64,000 nucleotides of DNA from assembly GCF_025602895.1 (NCBI RefSeq), contig NW_026516298.1, forward strand, positions 1 through 64,000. The letters run 5' to 3'. The notes under the pieces are model-generated. The model saw only the letters and a list, made by a program, of their open reading frames with translations, did no database searches and was not told where the DNA came from. Every line of letters starts with the position of its first letter. Positions within the stretch are counted from its first letter, which is position 1. Positions 32,591 through 43,825 of the stretch are shown piece by piece. Position numbers and translations under genes: made by a program. This DNA comes from Polychytrium aggregatum. Its lineage: Eukaryota; Chytridiomycota; Chytridiomycetes; Polychytriales.

Positions 32591-33197
32591 CGGCTGCGCG
32601 GGCGGATACACACCGGTGGAGGAGCGGACGGCGATTGTAAGGCGAGTTTAACGGCGGCGGCGGTGCTGATAGTGTCGATAGTGCTGATGGCGGTGTGGAT
32701 GGTGCTGATGGTGCTGATGGCGGTGCTATCGCTGACGGCGGTGTCGATCGATCGATATCGCTGATGCAGTGCGGATGATGATGATGGACGAATGGATGGG
32801 TGAATGAATGGATGGAGAGGACGAAATGTATCGCCCCGCGTTGGGAACGTGGGAATGGCGAGAGCGCTTCTCGCTGCAGCGAGACGGAGCGAGACGGGGC
32901 GAGACGGGGCGGGCGCTGTCGGCGGCGGTGCGGCGGTCCCAATCGGGAAGGCCGTTGTTGCTGTCCGGCGGGGTGGGGCTGCGCTGGGACTGCTGCGGGG
33001 CGCCACCGGTGTTGTTGGTGTGGAGCCTGTGGAGTGTGGCAGGGCGCTGTGGCGTGCTGCGGGAGTGGCGTGTGCTGCCATCCGCCGCCAATCAGAGCCG
33101 CTGGCTGCCACCAATCAGAGTTGCGGCCCATTCCGAACAGGGGTCTTCTCGGCAAGCCGCCGAGAGCACACCGAGAGTACACCGAGACCGCAGCGAG

Positions 33198-33199
<2 letters not shown>

Positions 33200-33251
<52 letters not shown>
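33200..33251. repeat. (CA)26 dinucleotide microsatellite
   Basis: Uninterrupted CA repeat, 26 units, flanked by AGAG on the left and AGCGCG on the right. Confidence 0.97.
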
Positions 33252-33252
<1 letters not shown>

Positions 33253-33919
33253 GCGCGATCTCCGACCAGGGCCGTTGCGCGTCGCCTTGCCGTCCCTGGT
33301 GCGGCTCTGGTGCGGTCCTGGTCGATCCAGTTGCCAGGGACCAACCGCAGCCCGCCTCGCGCGGTGCCTGTCTCAGCCTCATCCAGGAGTTCCGGCCAAC
33401 AAGGCTCCTCGCCAGCCAAATTTGCATCCTTGTCTGCTGGCGGCACGTCCAGACTCAAGAACCGCTATCTCCCCCTGCCCCGATGTCGCAATTCGATGTG
33501 TTGCGATGCGCGGGCAGTCCCAGCCAGATCGGTCGCTGCCCTGATGACACCGGCCCGCATATCCCGTCGATCAGCCAGTCCAATACACGCTGCTTCCAAT
33601 CGAGAGCAAGAGTCTCTCCCTTCTGCTGAGGCAGCGATTGCTCAGGCGCCGTCCAGCAGCCGATTCGACATATTGCTCCACATATGCTCCACATCCGCCT
33701 CGACATATGTCCTTCCCAATCGCCAGCAATCTGCAGCCACTGGTCGGCGACGACACCTGGGTGGGCAGCACCCGCACCCTGCTGCTCGCTCGCAGGCCGT
33801 TTATCCAGCTACCTTTGGCCTTGGCCCCTTCGTTCCCCACTTGACCATCGATTCATCAAGCCCGTCGGCTCCTCCGCCTCTCTGCTTCACACTGTGCGCT
33901 GTCTTGTCGTCGGCCTGCA

Positions 33920-34939
33920 ATGAACAATTTTGCGGCAAGGGAGTTCTACTCCATCGTCTTTGGCGGCACCTTGCTCGCCATCAATGCCGGCTTCATCAAC
34001 GTCGTCACCCTGGCTGGTGTCTACTCCGTCACGGTTTCGCACTTGACCGGCAACGTCTCGAGAATCGCCATCTCGCTCTATCAGTGGGACATCACCACCC
34101 TGTCCCTCGTCAGCTCCATCATCATGTCGTTCATGTTTGGCTCGTTCCTTAGCGGGTTTCTCGTCGGCGACAACAAGTTCCAGCTCGGCAAGGGCTATGG
34201 GGTGGTGCTGCTCATCGAGTCAGCCGCCATCTTTGGCAGCTTCATGTTCCTCAAGCGGGAGCTCGTCATTGGCGAGTGGTGCGCCGCCTTTGCCTGTGGT
34301 CTCCAGAACGCCTTGGCGACCAGCTACTCGGGGGCCGCCGTCAGAACGACCCACATGACCGGCATCATCACCGATATCGGCAACATCATCGGCCAGGCCT
34401 GCCGCCGAGACAGCCACGCTGAAATCTGGCGGCTCAAGGTGCATGTCCCGCTGCTCTTTGGCTTCCTCGTTGGCGGCGTTTTGGGCCAGATGGCCTACAT
34501 CCACTTCAAGGAGAACTCGCTCTTGGTGCCCTGCTTCTTCATCGGCGGCATGGGCGCCCTCTACCTGAGTCTGCCCTTTATCCGCCAGGCCAAGGTGGCT
34601 CTTGAGGAGGCCGCCCATCTGGTTGCCGGCGACGGCCGGCCCGTTGTCGAGATTCGCTATATCGGCGATCCCTCCAAAGCTGATATGTACGCCAAGACCG
34701 TCAACCACGACGTCGAGCGCGAGATTGGCGACTTTATCCGAACACTGGGTGACGTCGAGGGCCAGGGCGGCAGCGGCGGCAATGGCCCAAGAAGCACCAA
34801 GAGCGCACACCCAAAGACCCCCACCGGCAAAAAGTATGAGCCCCTCGCCGATGTCCGCGAAGACGAGCACGAGGTCCTCTACTCAAGCTCCCCAAAGGAC
34901 TCGCCGCCCGGCTACGAGGCTGATCCTGTCAAGCACTGA
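33920..34939 (+). CDS. DUF1275 (YoaK-like) membrane protein
   Basis: Single exon of 339 aa. The first 225 residues form about six hydrophobic helices with family hallmarks: 'FGGTLLAINAGFINVVTLAG', 'SHLTGNVSRIA', 'CGLQNALATSYSGAAVRTTH', 'MTGIITDIGNIIGQ' and 'FLVGGVLGQMAYIHF'. The tandem 'T-x-H-x-T-G' elements are typical of DUF1275, whose substrate is not established. A 110-residue hydrophilic tail follows, Gly/Ser- and Asp/Glu-rich and presumably cytosolic; bacterial members lack it. The gene is divergent from UAP1. It is intronless, and the family is common in bacteria and scattered in fungi, so transfer is possible but not shown. Confidence 0.88.
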   Translation: MNNFAAREFYSIVFGGTLLAINAGFINVVTLAGVYSVTVSHLTGNVSRIAISLYQWDITTLSLVSSIIMSFMFGSFLSGFLVGDNKFQLGKGYGVVLLIESAAIFGSFMFLKRELVIGEWCAAFACGLQNALATSYSGAAVRTTHMTGIITDIGNIIGQACRRDSHAEIWRLKVHVPLLFGFLVGGVLGQMAYIHFKENSLLVPCFFIGGMGALYLSLPFIRQAKVALEEAAHLVAGDGRPVVEIRYIGDPSKADMYAKTVNHDVEREIGDFIRTLGDVEGQGGSGGNGPRSTKSAHPKTPTGKKYEPLADVREDEHEVLYSSSPKDSPPGYEADPVKH

Positions 34940-35038
34940 TGAGGCTGCGACATGACAGGTTTCTGAATGGCTTGGCCACGTTGTCGCCTTGTTGGGCCAG
35001 GAGCACCCCGCATGTCGCACATTTGCGTCTGCTTAATT

Positions 35039-35117
35039 GCTCGCACTCACCAGCCCAGCAGATCACACTCGCACTCACCAGCCCAGCAGATCACGCTCTC
35101 TCTCTCTCTCTCTCTCT
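35039..35117. repeat. two-copy 29-mer followed by (CT)11
   Basis: The block ACTCACCAGCCCAGCAGATC with its flanks occurs twice in tandem (35039-35097), running into an uninterrupted CT repeat (35096-35117). Confidence 0.85.
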
Positions 35118-35611
35118 ACTTTACTCCACTTATTGCAGTTATCTTGATTTTGTTGTGTCGAAACCTGTGCTTGCCTTGATGATTGTCCGTCCTGATCCAC
35201 TCTCGTCCTCATCGGTTCTACTGAGGCCCTCCTTCCCCGCTCCAATGACTCGATCGTTAGCAGTTTCATCGAGACCGGAGAGCGTATCCCATGAGGTCAC
35301 ACACTTCTGTTGGTCCTTGGTACCGTGAATACACCCTTCTCCCTGGTATCGTGGATACACCCCTCTTGCATCGCAAATTACGGCCTCGCGACGGCGTCCT
35401 CGGCTATTCAAGTAATAATATCCATGATTTGACTCGCTCGGGGACAATCAGCACGGCCAGTGGAGCGGGAAGATTTGGAGTGATATATTTCTGTCAGCCA
35501 TGTACACCGGAGAGTTCTGGAGATTTTTGGAGCTGAGTGGGAGCAGGTTCCTTGTGGCTTTGTATATGTTGGTGTATGAATGTATTTTCTTCTGCCTTAT
35601 CCATTTGTGTT

Positions 35612-35700
35612 CGTCCGTCCGTTCATCCGTCCGTCCGTGAGTTCGTGAGTTCGTGAGTTCGTGAGTTTGTTCGTTCATTCGTTTGGCCGGTCGTTCGCCC
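35612..35700. repeat. TTCGTGAG / GTCC octamer-tetramer repeat
   Basis: Series of GTCCGTCC, GTGAGTTC (four in a row) and TTCGTTCATTCG units; simple sequence. Confidence 0.8.
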
Positions 35701-36253
35701 ATTCGTTTCTTCGTTTATCCAGTTGTTCAAAGAGAATGGAAAGAAAGCAAGGAAAGCATATGCAAGGAGGTGCAAACTTGGTGTCTAAATTACTTTGCTA
35801 GAAGCATACCGATCCAAAAGCGTGAGTACTGCAGGACTAAATGCCTGACAAACAGGTGGGGAGGGGTGGTGATGGGAGAAGGGGGGTGGCGATGGGAGGG
35901 ACGGGGAAGAAAGTACAATGGGTATTGATGTGGAGGGTAAAAGTGTGCCGTGTAAAGCACATTCTCGAGGACAGAGGCGAGAATCAAGCAACCTCGCTAA
36001 GACTCGGGATCTGGAGAGGATTGCAAAGGAACAAAGCGTCCGAGTGCCTTTAGGGACAGGGCTCCTCTGCGAGCGGAGGTGTTACGGAGGACTGATCATC
36101 AAAGGCCAATCCACTCTAGGGTGAAGGAGGCGACACAGCAGCGCCAGCCGAGGCGGGAATACGGGGACCCGATGAAGGTCTCTCCGCTATCACACGCGGC
36201 CAGATCACACTCGCAAGTATACGCCACGAGCGAGGCATTGTTCCGCATCAGTT

Positions 36254-38133
36254 TCACGAAAGCCTACCTTTCCTGTGTTTGATCCTGGGCAGGCCCGGTG
36301 AGACTCTCAGCCGATCCGAGTCAGGTTCCTCTGTCTCTGGTGTCTCCCTCGTTCTCTTGCTGGCGGACAGGACGCCTGGTGGATCCGCGGCGCTGGGTTG
36401 ATATCTTTCGACTGGAACCTGCGGGTCTGCGGCATCGACTGGCGTGATGCGCGATCCTGATAAGGCTGGGCTTGGGTCAACAGAGGCCTGGAGTGTCGCA
36501 GAGGTATCGATGGACATTCTCGGCGTGTTCGCAGGTTGCACCCCGATGCCCGGGACATTTGCTGGGACATTTGCTGGGACATTTGCTGGGACATTTGCCG
36601 GGACACTTGCTGGGACACTTGCCGGGACGGCGGGGACGGCGGGAGCTCTGGGGGCCGCTGAGCCTATTGGGGGCTGCGGATAGGACTGCCTGCCAAGATA
36701 TGCGCTGGCCAGAGGGCCGGCCCTCGAGACACCGCCGTTGAACGGCGGGTTCGGAAGGTGGAGTGTGGGTCGGTCCGAGTCGCCAAAGGCCGTGCTGGGA
36801 GGCATAATGCCCCTGGATGTTGATCCAATCCTACTCGGGCCGGCCACGGCTTCACCCATCTCGCCTGGCGGAACATCGTCGCGGGCCGAGCCTCTGGGCT
36901 TCTTTTCCTTCAAAAAGAAAGGAATGAACTTGCGATGCTTCTGCGTTGGTGGGGTCAGGACCCTGCGGCGGGCGTTGATGAACCAACTAACCAGGCAGCG
37001 TCGAAAGGCGCAATGCGACGACCGAAATGCCAGAAAGCCAGGGCAGTTAGTAGAGCCAGTGGGGTCGGTGGGGTCAGTGTGATCTGTGAGATCGATAGTG
37101 ACTGCTGCCTGAACGATCGGCTGCAATCGTATTGCAAACGAATCAATTGCTACGAGGGGAACTCTGCGCCAAATAAGGACATGCTGTCCAACAGTCGCAG
37201 TTTCATCTGCACATCAGCCGCAGCATGCGAGACTCACTTGTTCAGCCGATGCATGTCGAGTCCCGTCCGCCGCATCAACTCTTCCTTTTCGCTCATGGTC
37301 GGGTAGGGGAACTGGTGGTGCTCCTCGATCCACTGGACCAGAATGTTTTTAATGGGCTTTGCGAAATTGGGTCTCGGCCGGAACCGCTTGTCCGACGATT
37401 TTGAGGCACCAGAGGAGCCCGGTGCGCTTCCAACGTTGTCACTACCTGTCGCCGCATCGGCCGGATGATGCCCGCTGGAGGAGGCGATCGATTCATCTAA
37501 CGAGGGGTTGCCCGGGTCAAACAAATCAGATGGCAGCCGAGAATCCGACGCAATCCGCCCGTGCTGAAAATCCGGGCCACGATGCGACCCAAGCGCGGCT
37601 GGAGGTGGATGTGGAGGCGGGGCCATAGCCAGGGCGGGGCTGTCGAGATAGTGCTTGGAGCTCGGCAGCTGAGAGTGGCTAGTGCTCGCATCAGCATGCG
37701 ATTCCGAAATATCGCCCTGATAATATGGCGATGTTGATGACGACTGCACTGGGAAGGTGCTGGGGGGATGAGCGTGTGCATGAGATTGGAGTTGCGGGTG
37801 GGAGTGAGGATGCGGGAGATGGGGATAAGCGAATGGGTGAGGCCGGGGAGGGTACGCCGGATGAGATAGAGGAGGAGCAAAAGGGCCAGGGAAGGGATGC
37901 GGTTGCTGGTGGGGATAGAGATGGGGGCGAGGCGATGGGAAGGCTGGACGGAGCAGTGACGGATCGGCTGGAGGGAACGGGCTCCGGGGGCGAGGATCTG
38001 CTGGCGGCGACTGATCGAGGCGATGCCTCGGCATCTGCTGCTGGTCCAAGATCGCTTTGGTGAGAACGTGACATCGATCCAAGCGGCCGCACATGCATTC
38101 CCGGCGTCTGGCTGTCTGCACAAGTCGCTGCAT
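36254..38133 (-). CDS. TALE-class homeobox (KN) transcription factor
   Basis: Two sure exons, 3' ends of which join as 37238 to 36986. The upstream exon begins at 38040 (splice) or at an ATG at 38133. The homeodomain spans the intron: 'KPIKNILVQWIEEHHQFPYP' and 'MSEKEELMRRTGLDMHRLN', then 'NWFINARRRVLTPPTQ'. The WFINARRR core of helix 3 and the YP at the loop mark the TALE superclass found in fungal HD1-type factors. A long Pro/His-rich N-terminal region precedes it. A Ser/Pro-rich tail follows with a seven-fold AxVP repeat and possible nuclear signals (RIKHRKGR). More 5' coding is likely: an exon at 38322-38240 (ending 'MPQFAN' before GTAAGC) splices in phase to 38040, and in phase from 39532-40060. 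The full gene may therefore span 36254-40060. Confidence 0.85.
36553..36640. repeat. 12-bp tandem repeat coding for (A/S/N)VPA units
   Basis: GGGACATTTGCT-type units, about seven copies, translated on the minus strand as PASVPANVPANVPG-like repeats in the tail of the homeobox protein. Confidence 0.9.
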
Positions 38134-38695
38134 CCGATACCTCCGTTGCTGCGTGCTTATCGAGTGTGCATGGCAACGAGGATGTGTCTGGGTTTAGGAC
38201 TCGACGAGTCGCCACCGAGAAGGGAATGCCGTCGCTTACATTTGCAAACTGTGGCATGTCTGGTTCATCGGTGTCCAGGCGGCCAAAGTGTGGCCCACGA
38301 TGCCGAGGAACATCGGCGGGTCCTGAGCAGTGAGAATCAACGGACGATTCAGCGAGCGATTCAGCGGTGCATCCGTGCGAGGGGCGGCTGCGAGGATCGA
38401 GAGAGCAGAGTCATGCAGGCCCACGCTGCCACAGGCCGATCCAACAGGAGGCTGATTCGACAACAAACAGATGCAACGGTAGGCTGATCCAGCGGCAAAC
38501 AGATCCAACGGATAAGCGGATGAAACGGCTTGCCTGAGAATGGCGCGGTGAGAGCGCCGCTGCTCTCGGAGGTTGGCGGATGGCCCGCAGCATGCTGTGA
38601 GTCGGAGTGCGGGCGGAAACAGAGTGATCGGGTCAGGGCGGGCTGCACCAACCAACACCACGGGGAGGGGTGGGTTGCAACGGGCTCGCATTGGT

Positions 38696-40060
38696 CTATG
38701 AGGGGACGAGGGTTGATTGGGCTGCTCCTGCCAAAAAGCGAGCCTGTTGTCGATCACCACGCCAAAAAAAGGCGAGGCGCCGCAGACAAGCCCTGCCAAA
38801 CACAGCATCGCCCTGCCAAACTCCCCGCCTCGACTCGTCCGGACCCACAGAGCCTCCGCCTCGAAAGCCCAAATCGCCGACTGCCCTTGCCGGCCTGTCA
38901 AAGCTTCTGTGCAGACTTGCCTCGGACCAGCCGGCTTGCGGGCCAGCGTCTGCGGCGACATCATCTGCGGTTTTCTGGTTAACGGATCCAGTGGTCCTCT
39001 GAGGCGACGGGCTGTCCTCCACCATGCTCTGGCGCGGGACATCGGTGTGGTCTCTGCCGTGGGACGCCGCCGTCGCCGAGTGGTCGTCAGAGAGATCAAA
39101 CGAGCTGCGTCGCTGTTCGAGGGCTCGGGCAGCTCTCGGTGGCAGAGCCACGTCCGGCGGATTGTGCTGGGGATGATCTGTCCGGTCGGGAAGACAGACA
39201 CCCGTGCCAGTTTGATGGTAGGCGGAGGCGGCTCTTGTTGGCGGGTGCCGAGTCATTCGACTGGACTGGTTGGGTGGAGACGGCTGCAGCCGGGCGTTGG
39301 CGTTTGGGGGATATTGCAGGCCGAGCAGACGGGCGGACAGACGGGCGGAAGCAAGAAGCAGATCACAGAGTGTCAGATATGTGTGGCGGTCGCCGGCATG
39401 CTGAGAACAGGAGCTGTCGAGTGGAATGGTGAAATGGTGGGATGGTGTAGTGTGGGGAGTGGAGCGAGACGACCGTGGATGCAGAATGCCAGACGACGTG
39501 CATGCGCAAAGGCAAATGCTCGATAGGGTGACGATACCCACCGACATTGACCCTGCGGCAGCAGGATCGCGAGGCTGGAGCTCATGGTGGTGCACATGTG
39601 GACCGCCCCGGTGCTGGTCCGGCAGATACGACGTGCTTGAGTGAGACTGTCCCGCGGATGATGAGCTGCCAGACGATTCGTCAAGACGGTGCCGGAAGAA
39701 TGTTTGGTTGTCTCGATCGATCGGGTCGGCGTACGAGATATAGCTGTGGAGCGAGGCGACAAAGTCGCTGCACCGGTCGAGCTCGACAGACGACGTTTCG
39801 AGAAGAACGAGAAGCGAGTCGACAACGTAGGACATGACCTGTGTCTGGCCATCATCGAGCGGCTCTGGACCATCGGGGCTGGACGGCCCCATTAATTCGG
39901 AAACAGACTTGCATTTGTCAAAGGACTCTCTCAGAATCTCCCTGAGTCGCTGGATGGCTTCGGGCGTCGGCAGCGAGCTCAGCACAAATCGAATAGAGGC
40001 ATGGATGTCTTGGATCACTCCAAGAACCGTGACATAGGACTGGCCCTCCCAAGGATCCAT
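38696..40060 (-). CDS. hypothetical protein or 5' exon of the homeobox gene
   Basis: ATG-started frame (MDPWEGQSYVTVLGVIQDIH) open for 454 codons. The first 175 residues look like a real helical protein with leucine-spaced segments ('SSLPTPEAIQRLREILRESF', 'YVVDSLLVLLETSSVELDRC'). Beyond about 39530 the translation changes character and looks intronic. A GTATCG donor at about 39531 (phase 1) can splice to 38322-38240 and then 38040, making this the N-terminal exon of the TALE homeobox gene; fungal HD1 factors do carry an N-terminal helical dimerisation region. That joining needs a 1.2-kb intron, unusually long here. No family was recognised for the region alone. Confidence 0.45.
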   Translation of the reverse strand: MDPWEGQSYVTVLGVIQDIHASIRFVLSSLPTPEAIQRLREILRESFDKCKSVSELMGPSSPDGPEPLDDGQTQVMSYVVDSLLVLLETSSVELDRCSDFVASLHSYISYADPIDRDNQTFFRHRLDESSGSSSSAGQSHSSTSYLPDQHRGGPHVHHHELQPRDPAAAGSMSVGIVTLSSICLCACTSSGILHPRSSRSTPHTTPSHHFTIPLDSSCSQHAGDRHTYLTLCDLLLASARLSARLLGLQYPPNANARLQPSPPNQSSRMTRHPPTRAASAYHQTGTGVCLPDRTDHPQHNPPDVALPPRAARALEQRRSSFDLSDDHSATAASHGRDHTDVPRQSMVEDSPSPQRTTGSVNQKTADDVAADAGPQAGWSEASLHRSFDRPARAVGDLGFRGGGSVGPDESRRGVWQGDAVFGRACLRRLAFFWRGDRQQARFLAGAAQSTLVPS

Positions 40061-41897
40061 GGCCCCTCTGGTTGCGAGGAGGAAGAGGTGACGGAATGGG
40101 GAGCGGCTGGGCAGGCGGGTGGGTGGGTGGATGGATGCGACGGAGAGCGATGGAGGGGGGGGCGATGAGGCACACGAGGGGTCTGCGTCGAGGAACAGGA
40201 GGGGTGCGCTTTTGCTCTGATCTGGATAGAAGACAGGGCTGATGGGGGACCGAAGGCAGGCACCAAGCGGATGGCAGCGCCGACGGCGTCTCCGTGGATC
40301 GGCCGTCCTCTATTTAAGCCGGCAGTCGGCGGTACAATCACATCGGGCGTTGACCCCCCGTGCCACACTATCGGTCGGTTTGAGCCCCAAGAGCTTTGCT
40401 GAATTTGTAATAGCAGCGACCGAGAGTCGCCTGGAGTCTCGGAGAATAGGTTTGGCTCGAACAATGCCCTTTCGCTGCTGCAGGCACAGGACCGGGGGCA
40501 TGTGGGCTGGAGTCTGGTGGAGTGTTGTTTTGGGCAGTACAGCCACTTCAAGGGCCAGCCGGTAATGGACGGTGATTTTTGTGCACAATGTGCCTCGTGC
40601 GGCCGCCAAGTCCCAGACCGCTATTGACCGACATGCAGAAGGCGCTCGCAACGATCGCCAACCTTCGATCGTCCCGCTGCCAGAGCAGACTATGCCCATC
40701 CTGCCATCCTGCCATCTTCTACCGCTTACGGCGGCAGTGTTGGCAACAAAGCTAACCGTAATGGTGCCCCTCCGGACCAAGCGAAATCTTCATGAGCCGA
40801 CAACCCAATTCCGTCCCGTCAACAGATGTCACATTGCCAAACCGAGGGCACCGGACAGGCACAGAGGGCTTGCAAGGCCGCATCGGCTTCGCTCCCGTGG
40901 CCATCTCGATGCGTCGAGAGCAACCTTGCGGGGCTATTCGCGATCAACAATGTCCTTGATCAGGCGAGTTTGCCAAGACAGTAATTGCTGGCGGGGCACT
41001 CGCTGCCCTCTCGAGCGCCGGAGTATCTGGGGCTTGATGTTTGGCTTGAGCGGACTTGTCGCCCAGAGCGGATTGGCCGGCAACGGACCCCTGTCGTGGG
41101 GCCTGCAATCGCACGAGGCCGATCACCCTGATCGACCCGGGCTGCCAGCCGCACATGGTCCAATGGAGCCGCCCCCGTCTGCTGTCGCTGCAGACACACC
41201 CGACAGCGCTGCCCACCGGCGTCGCCTGCCCTGGGCGGCTGCATCTGTCCACGGCTGGCCTCGACTGACCTCGGCTGACCTTTGGCTGTCTGTCGTCCGT
41301 CGCGCAGCCCTTGGCGGGCTGTCCTGTGTGCTGCGCAGCGAGCAAAACTCCGCCTGTCGCTGCGGCCAACGCCATGCCCGACCGGGCGGCTTTTTACCGC
41401 CAGGATGACCCCAGCGGCCTTGGGCGGGCCCTGTCTGGCCGAGACGACCCTGGGCCTCCAACCGCCTGCACCGATCTTTGACTACCGAGCAAGGGGGCAG
41501 CTCTCCGGCGATCACACCGACCGACCATCGGGCTTCAGCAATCAAACGGACTGGCCATCGGTTTCCGGCGATCAACCAGCAGAGTCCGCAGCAGCCGCCA
41601 CCAATCTGCCTCCCTCTTCCGTAAATCGTAGAATGACTAGCCGACGATCAACCGAGCCCGCAGGTGGTGTGTCCGGCCGAGCTTGCCTGGTGTCCCAGCG
41701 GTGCTCGTATTTCAGTCCGCTTTGCAGCGTTGTTGGTCCCATGGCCCGCTGCGTGCACGCCAGATTCGCAGAGGCGAGGACGCTGCACAAACCCGTTTCG
41801 CATGCGGCAATCACTGCAAGGTGCTTCCGAAAATCTGCACACACTCAGCTTTCGCTGACCGTTTAATGCGTTAACGCCCCACTGATCGTCGCCAGGG
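40061..41897. promoter_or_regulatory. intergenic region upstream of E2F
   Basis: 1.8 kb between divergent genes. Several long plus-strand frames exist, but none resembles a known family. No supported gene. Confidence 0.5.
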
Positions 41898-43308
41898 ATG
41901 AGCAGCTCGGCAAAGGTGAGCGCGACGCATCATGCAGGAGATCGATCAGCCGGGCCGAGGCAGCTTGCACATAGCGGTGCAGATCGCTGCCATTGAACAC
42001 CCATGCATCGCTGCGAACCTTTGATCTACAGAAACGCAAGAACCCTCCCCGCAACCCATCTGTGTCAGATAACAACGATGATGATGATGACGACGACGGT
42101 CAGGATATGGCATGTGGGTATCGCACACGCAGCATCGAAGTCTCTCTGGTTTCCAATCGCCAGCCCTTTAGCGGCAGCTAACATTCGAATCGATCCGCCC
42201 TGTCCAGTCGAGGAACGTGGTCGAAAACACCCCCTTTCTTCCGGTAGGTCCGCTCGCCGATGCTTCTCATGCCTGGACCGATGTCATGGCGTGCGGCAGA
42301 GTAACTGAGCCTGGCGCTTTCCCACGCTTGCAGGCGACAAGCGAGTAGACTCGTCGTTGACGCTCCTCACCAAGCGCTTCGTCGAGTGCCTCCGGCGTTC
42401 TGAAGACGGAGTCCTGGACCTCAACAAGGCAGCAGGGTTTCTGGGAGTGCAAAAGCGCAGAATCTACGACATCACCAATGTGCTCGAAGGCATCTCGCTT
42501 GTCGAGAAGAATCTCAAGAATCAGGTCAAGTGGAGGTGAGTCGGGGCCTCTAGATTGCGCTACTGCTCGAAGCGACCCGGAGAAAGTCGCATGGGGGTTT
42601 GATCCACGATTCTCTGTCGCTGCTGCTGCTGCTGTGGAGAGCTGAGCTTCACATTGCGGAGTGGCTGCTGCTGGCTTTCGCCGAGTGCAAACGCTGATGG
42701 TTTGTTTGATTGCCCGCGCTCCAAAGGGATCCGCCCGCCAGCCCTTCTGATCTCGACGATGGGCCAGAAATTGAGGCTTATCGCCAGCTCAAGATAGAGG
42801 AGGAGGAACTGACAAAGCACCTGGCCCAAATCGAAGTCACGAGACAGGAGTCGGAGCAGGAGCTGCAGGATCTGTTCTCGACCCTCAACTCGCCCTTCCT
42901 CTACGTCACACCCTCCGACCTCAACAGCCTTGAGTACCTGCGCGGCAGCATCATGATAGCAGTCAAAGCCCCCCCTGGAACCCGTCTCGAGGTCCCAGAT
43001 CCCGAAGAGGTATGCCACGCATGTCGACACCATCCTCGGTACTCGTTGGCAGCGAGGGGCGATGGTGTGAGAGTGGCCGTTGCGGATGCGGATAGTCCTT
43101 TCATACGCCGAGCAGCCACGTCAAATACCACCCGAGGAGGGTGTGGTATCTATGGCCGTGCCAGTCGTGTCCATCACCATTCATCTAAACAACAATGCCA
43201 CAGGCCGTCGACCCCGCGCACAAGTATCAGGTCTACCTCAAGAGCGAAGGCGGCCCGATCGACATCATCCCTGTATACGACCAGCATTTTTCGTCGGAGG
43301 AGTGGTAG
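41898..43308 (+). CDS. E2F: E2F family transcription factor
   Basis: Cell-cycle regulator that pairs with DP on TTTSSCGC sites. Six exons: 41898-41915, 41975-42113, 42178-42243, 42334-42535, 42727-43009 and 43204-43308, in phase, giving 270 aa. An acidic Asp run precedes the winged helix: '[20 protein letters not shown]', '[20 protein letters not shown]', '[20 protein letters not shown]', 'KWR'. The [12 protein letters not shown] core is diagnostic. The dimerisation coiled coil ('[20 protein letters not shown]') and marked box ('[17 protein letters not shown]', '[18 protein letters not shown]') follow, then '[20 protein letters not shown]' and a very short tail HFSSEEW. The first exon is only 18 nt and less certain than the rest. 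Whether the tail binds a retinoblastoma-like pocket is unknown. Confidence 0.93.
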
Positions 43309-43825
43309 GAGCGTGGGCCCTCGATAACCGCACAGCGAGGGTGCCATCCTGCCATTGCCCAGTTTCGCCGCCAGCGGCAGTTCTGTCATGACTCAAGCCT
43401 ACCCAGCAGAGCGACCCTGGTAGCGACGCCGCTTCTATCGATTGCGACTCCACGATCCAGCCGCATTTCTTTGTATTTAATTATCTCGCTTTACCGAATA
43501 CATTTCTGATCCGTTTTGTATGTACTGCTTCGAGCCGCCGCAGTGCTTGTGAGGTTCTGGGACACCATTTTGGGTCGGTCCTGGATACACCCCCATCCAT
43601 CCAACAGGCCAGCATAATGTTACGAGGCCGCAACCATTGGCTATTGATCAAAGAGCTCGGTGCTCCGTTTCATTTCATTGCTTCTGAAGCACGGCATTCG
43701 CCAGCGACAAAGGCGGGCCAAGCAGCCACGCCGAATTGAAAGCCCCGATACGGGTCAAGCGTGCGGTTTTGCGGAATCAACCCAAATCGCTTCTTCGGTC
43801 GGGATCTGCCCAGGCACCCAGCAAG
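43309..43825. other. intergenic region E2F / TRM44
   Basis: 517 bp between two plus-strand genes; 3' UTR of E2F and promoter of TRM44. No gene seen. Confidence 0.55.

Larger units (their letters stand above)
32203..33919. promoter_or_regulatory. divergent intergenic region UAP1 / DUF1275
   Basis: 1.7 kb, rich in simple repeats (listed separately). Long open frames on both strands come from the repeats and GC content; I support no gene. Confidence 0.5.
34940..36253. other. convergent intergenic region DUF1275 / homeobox gene
   Basis: 1.3 kb without a supported gene. It holds a duplicated 29-mer, a CT run and GTGAGTTC-type octamers (listed), then anonymous sequence. Confidence 0.55.

Noticed and set aside
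32800-34152. Long plus-strand frames (246-450 codons) across the CA microsatellite
   Set aside because: They translate the CA repeat into His-Thr runs, have no family match and overlap the real DUF1275 gene out of frame.
40572-41866. Plus-strand frames of 278 and 194 codons upstream of E2F
   Set aside because: No domain or family resemblance; likely chance frames in GC-rich promoter sequence.
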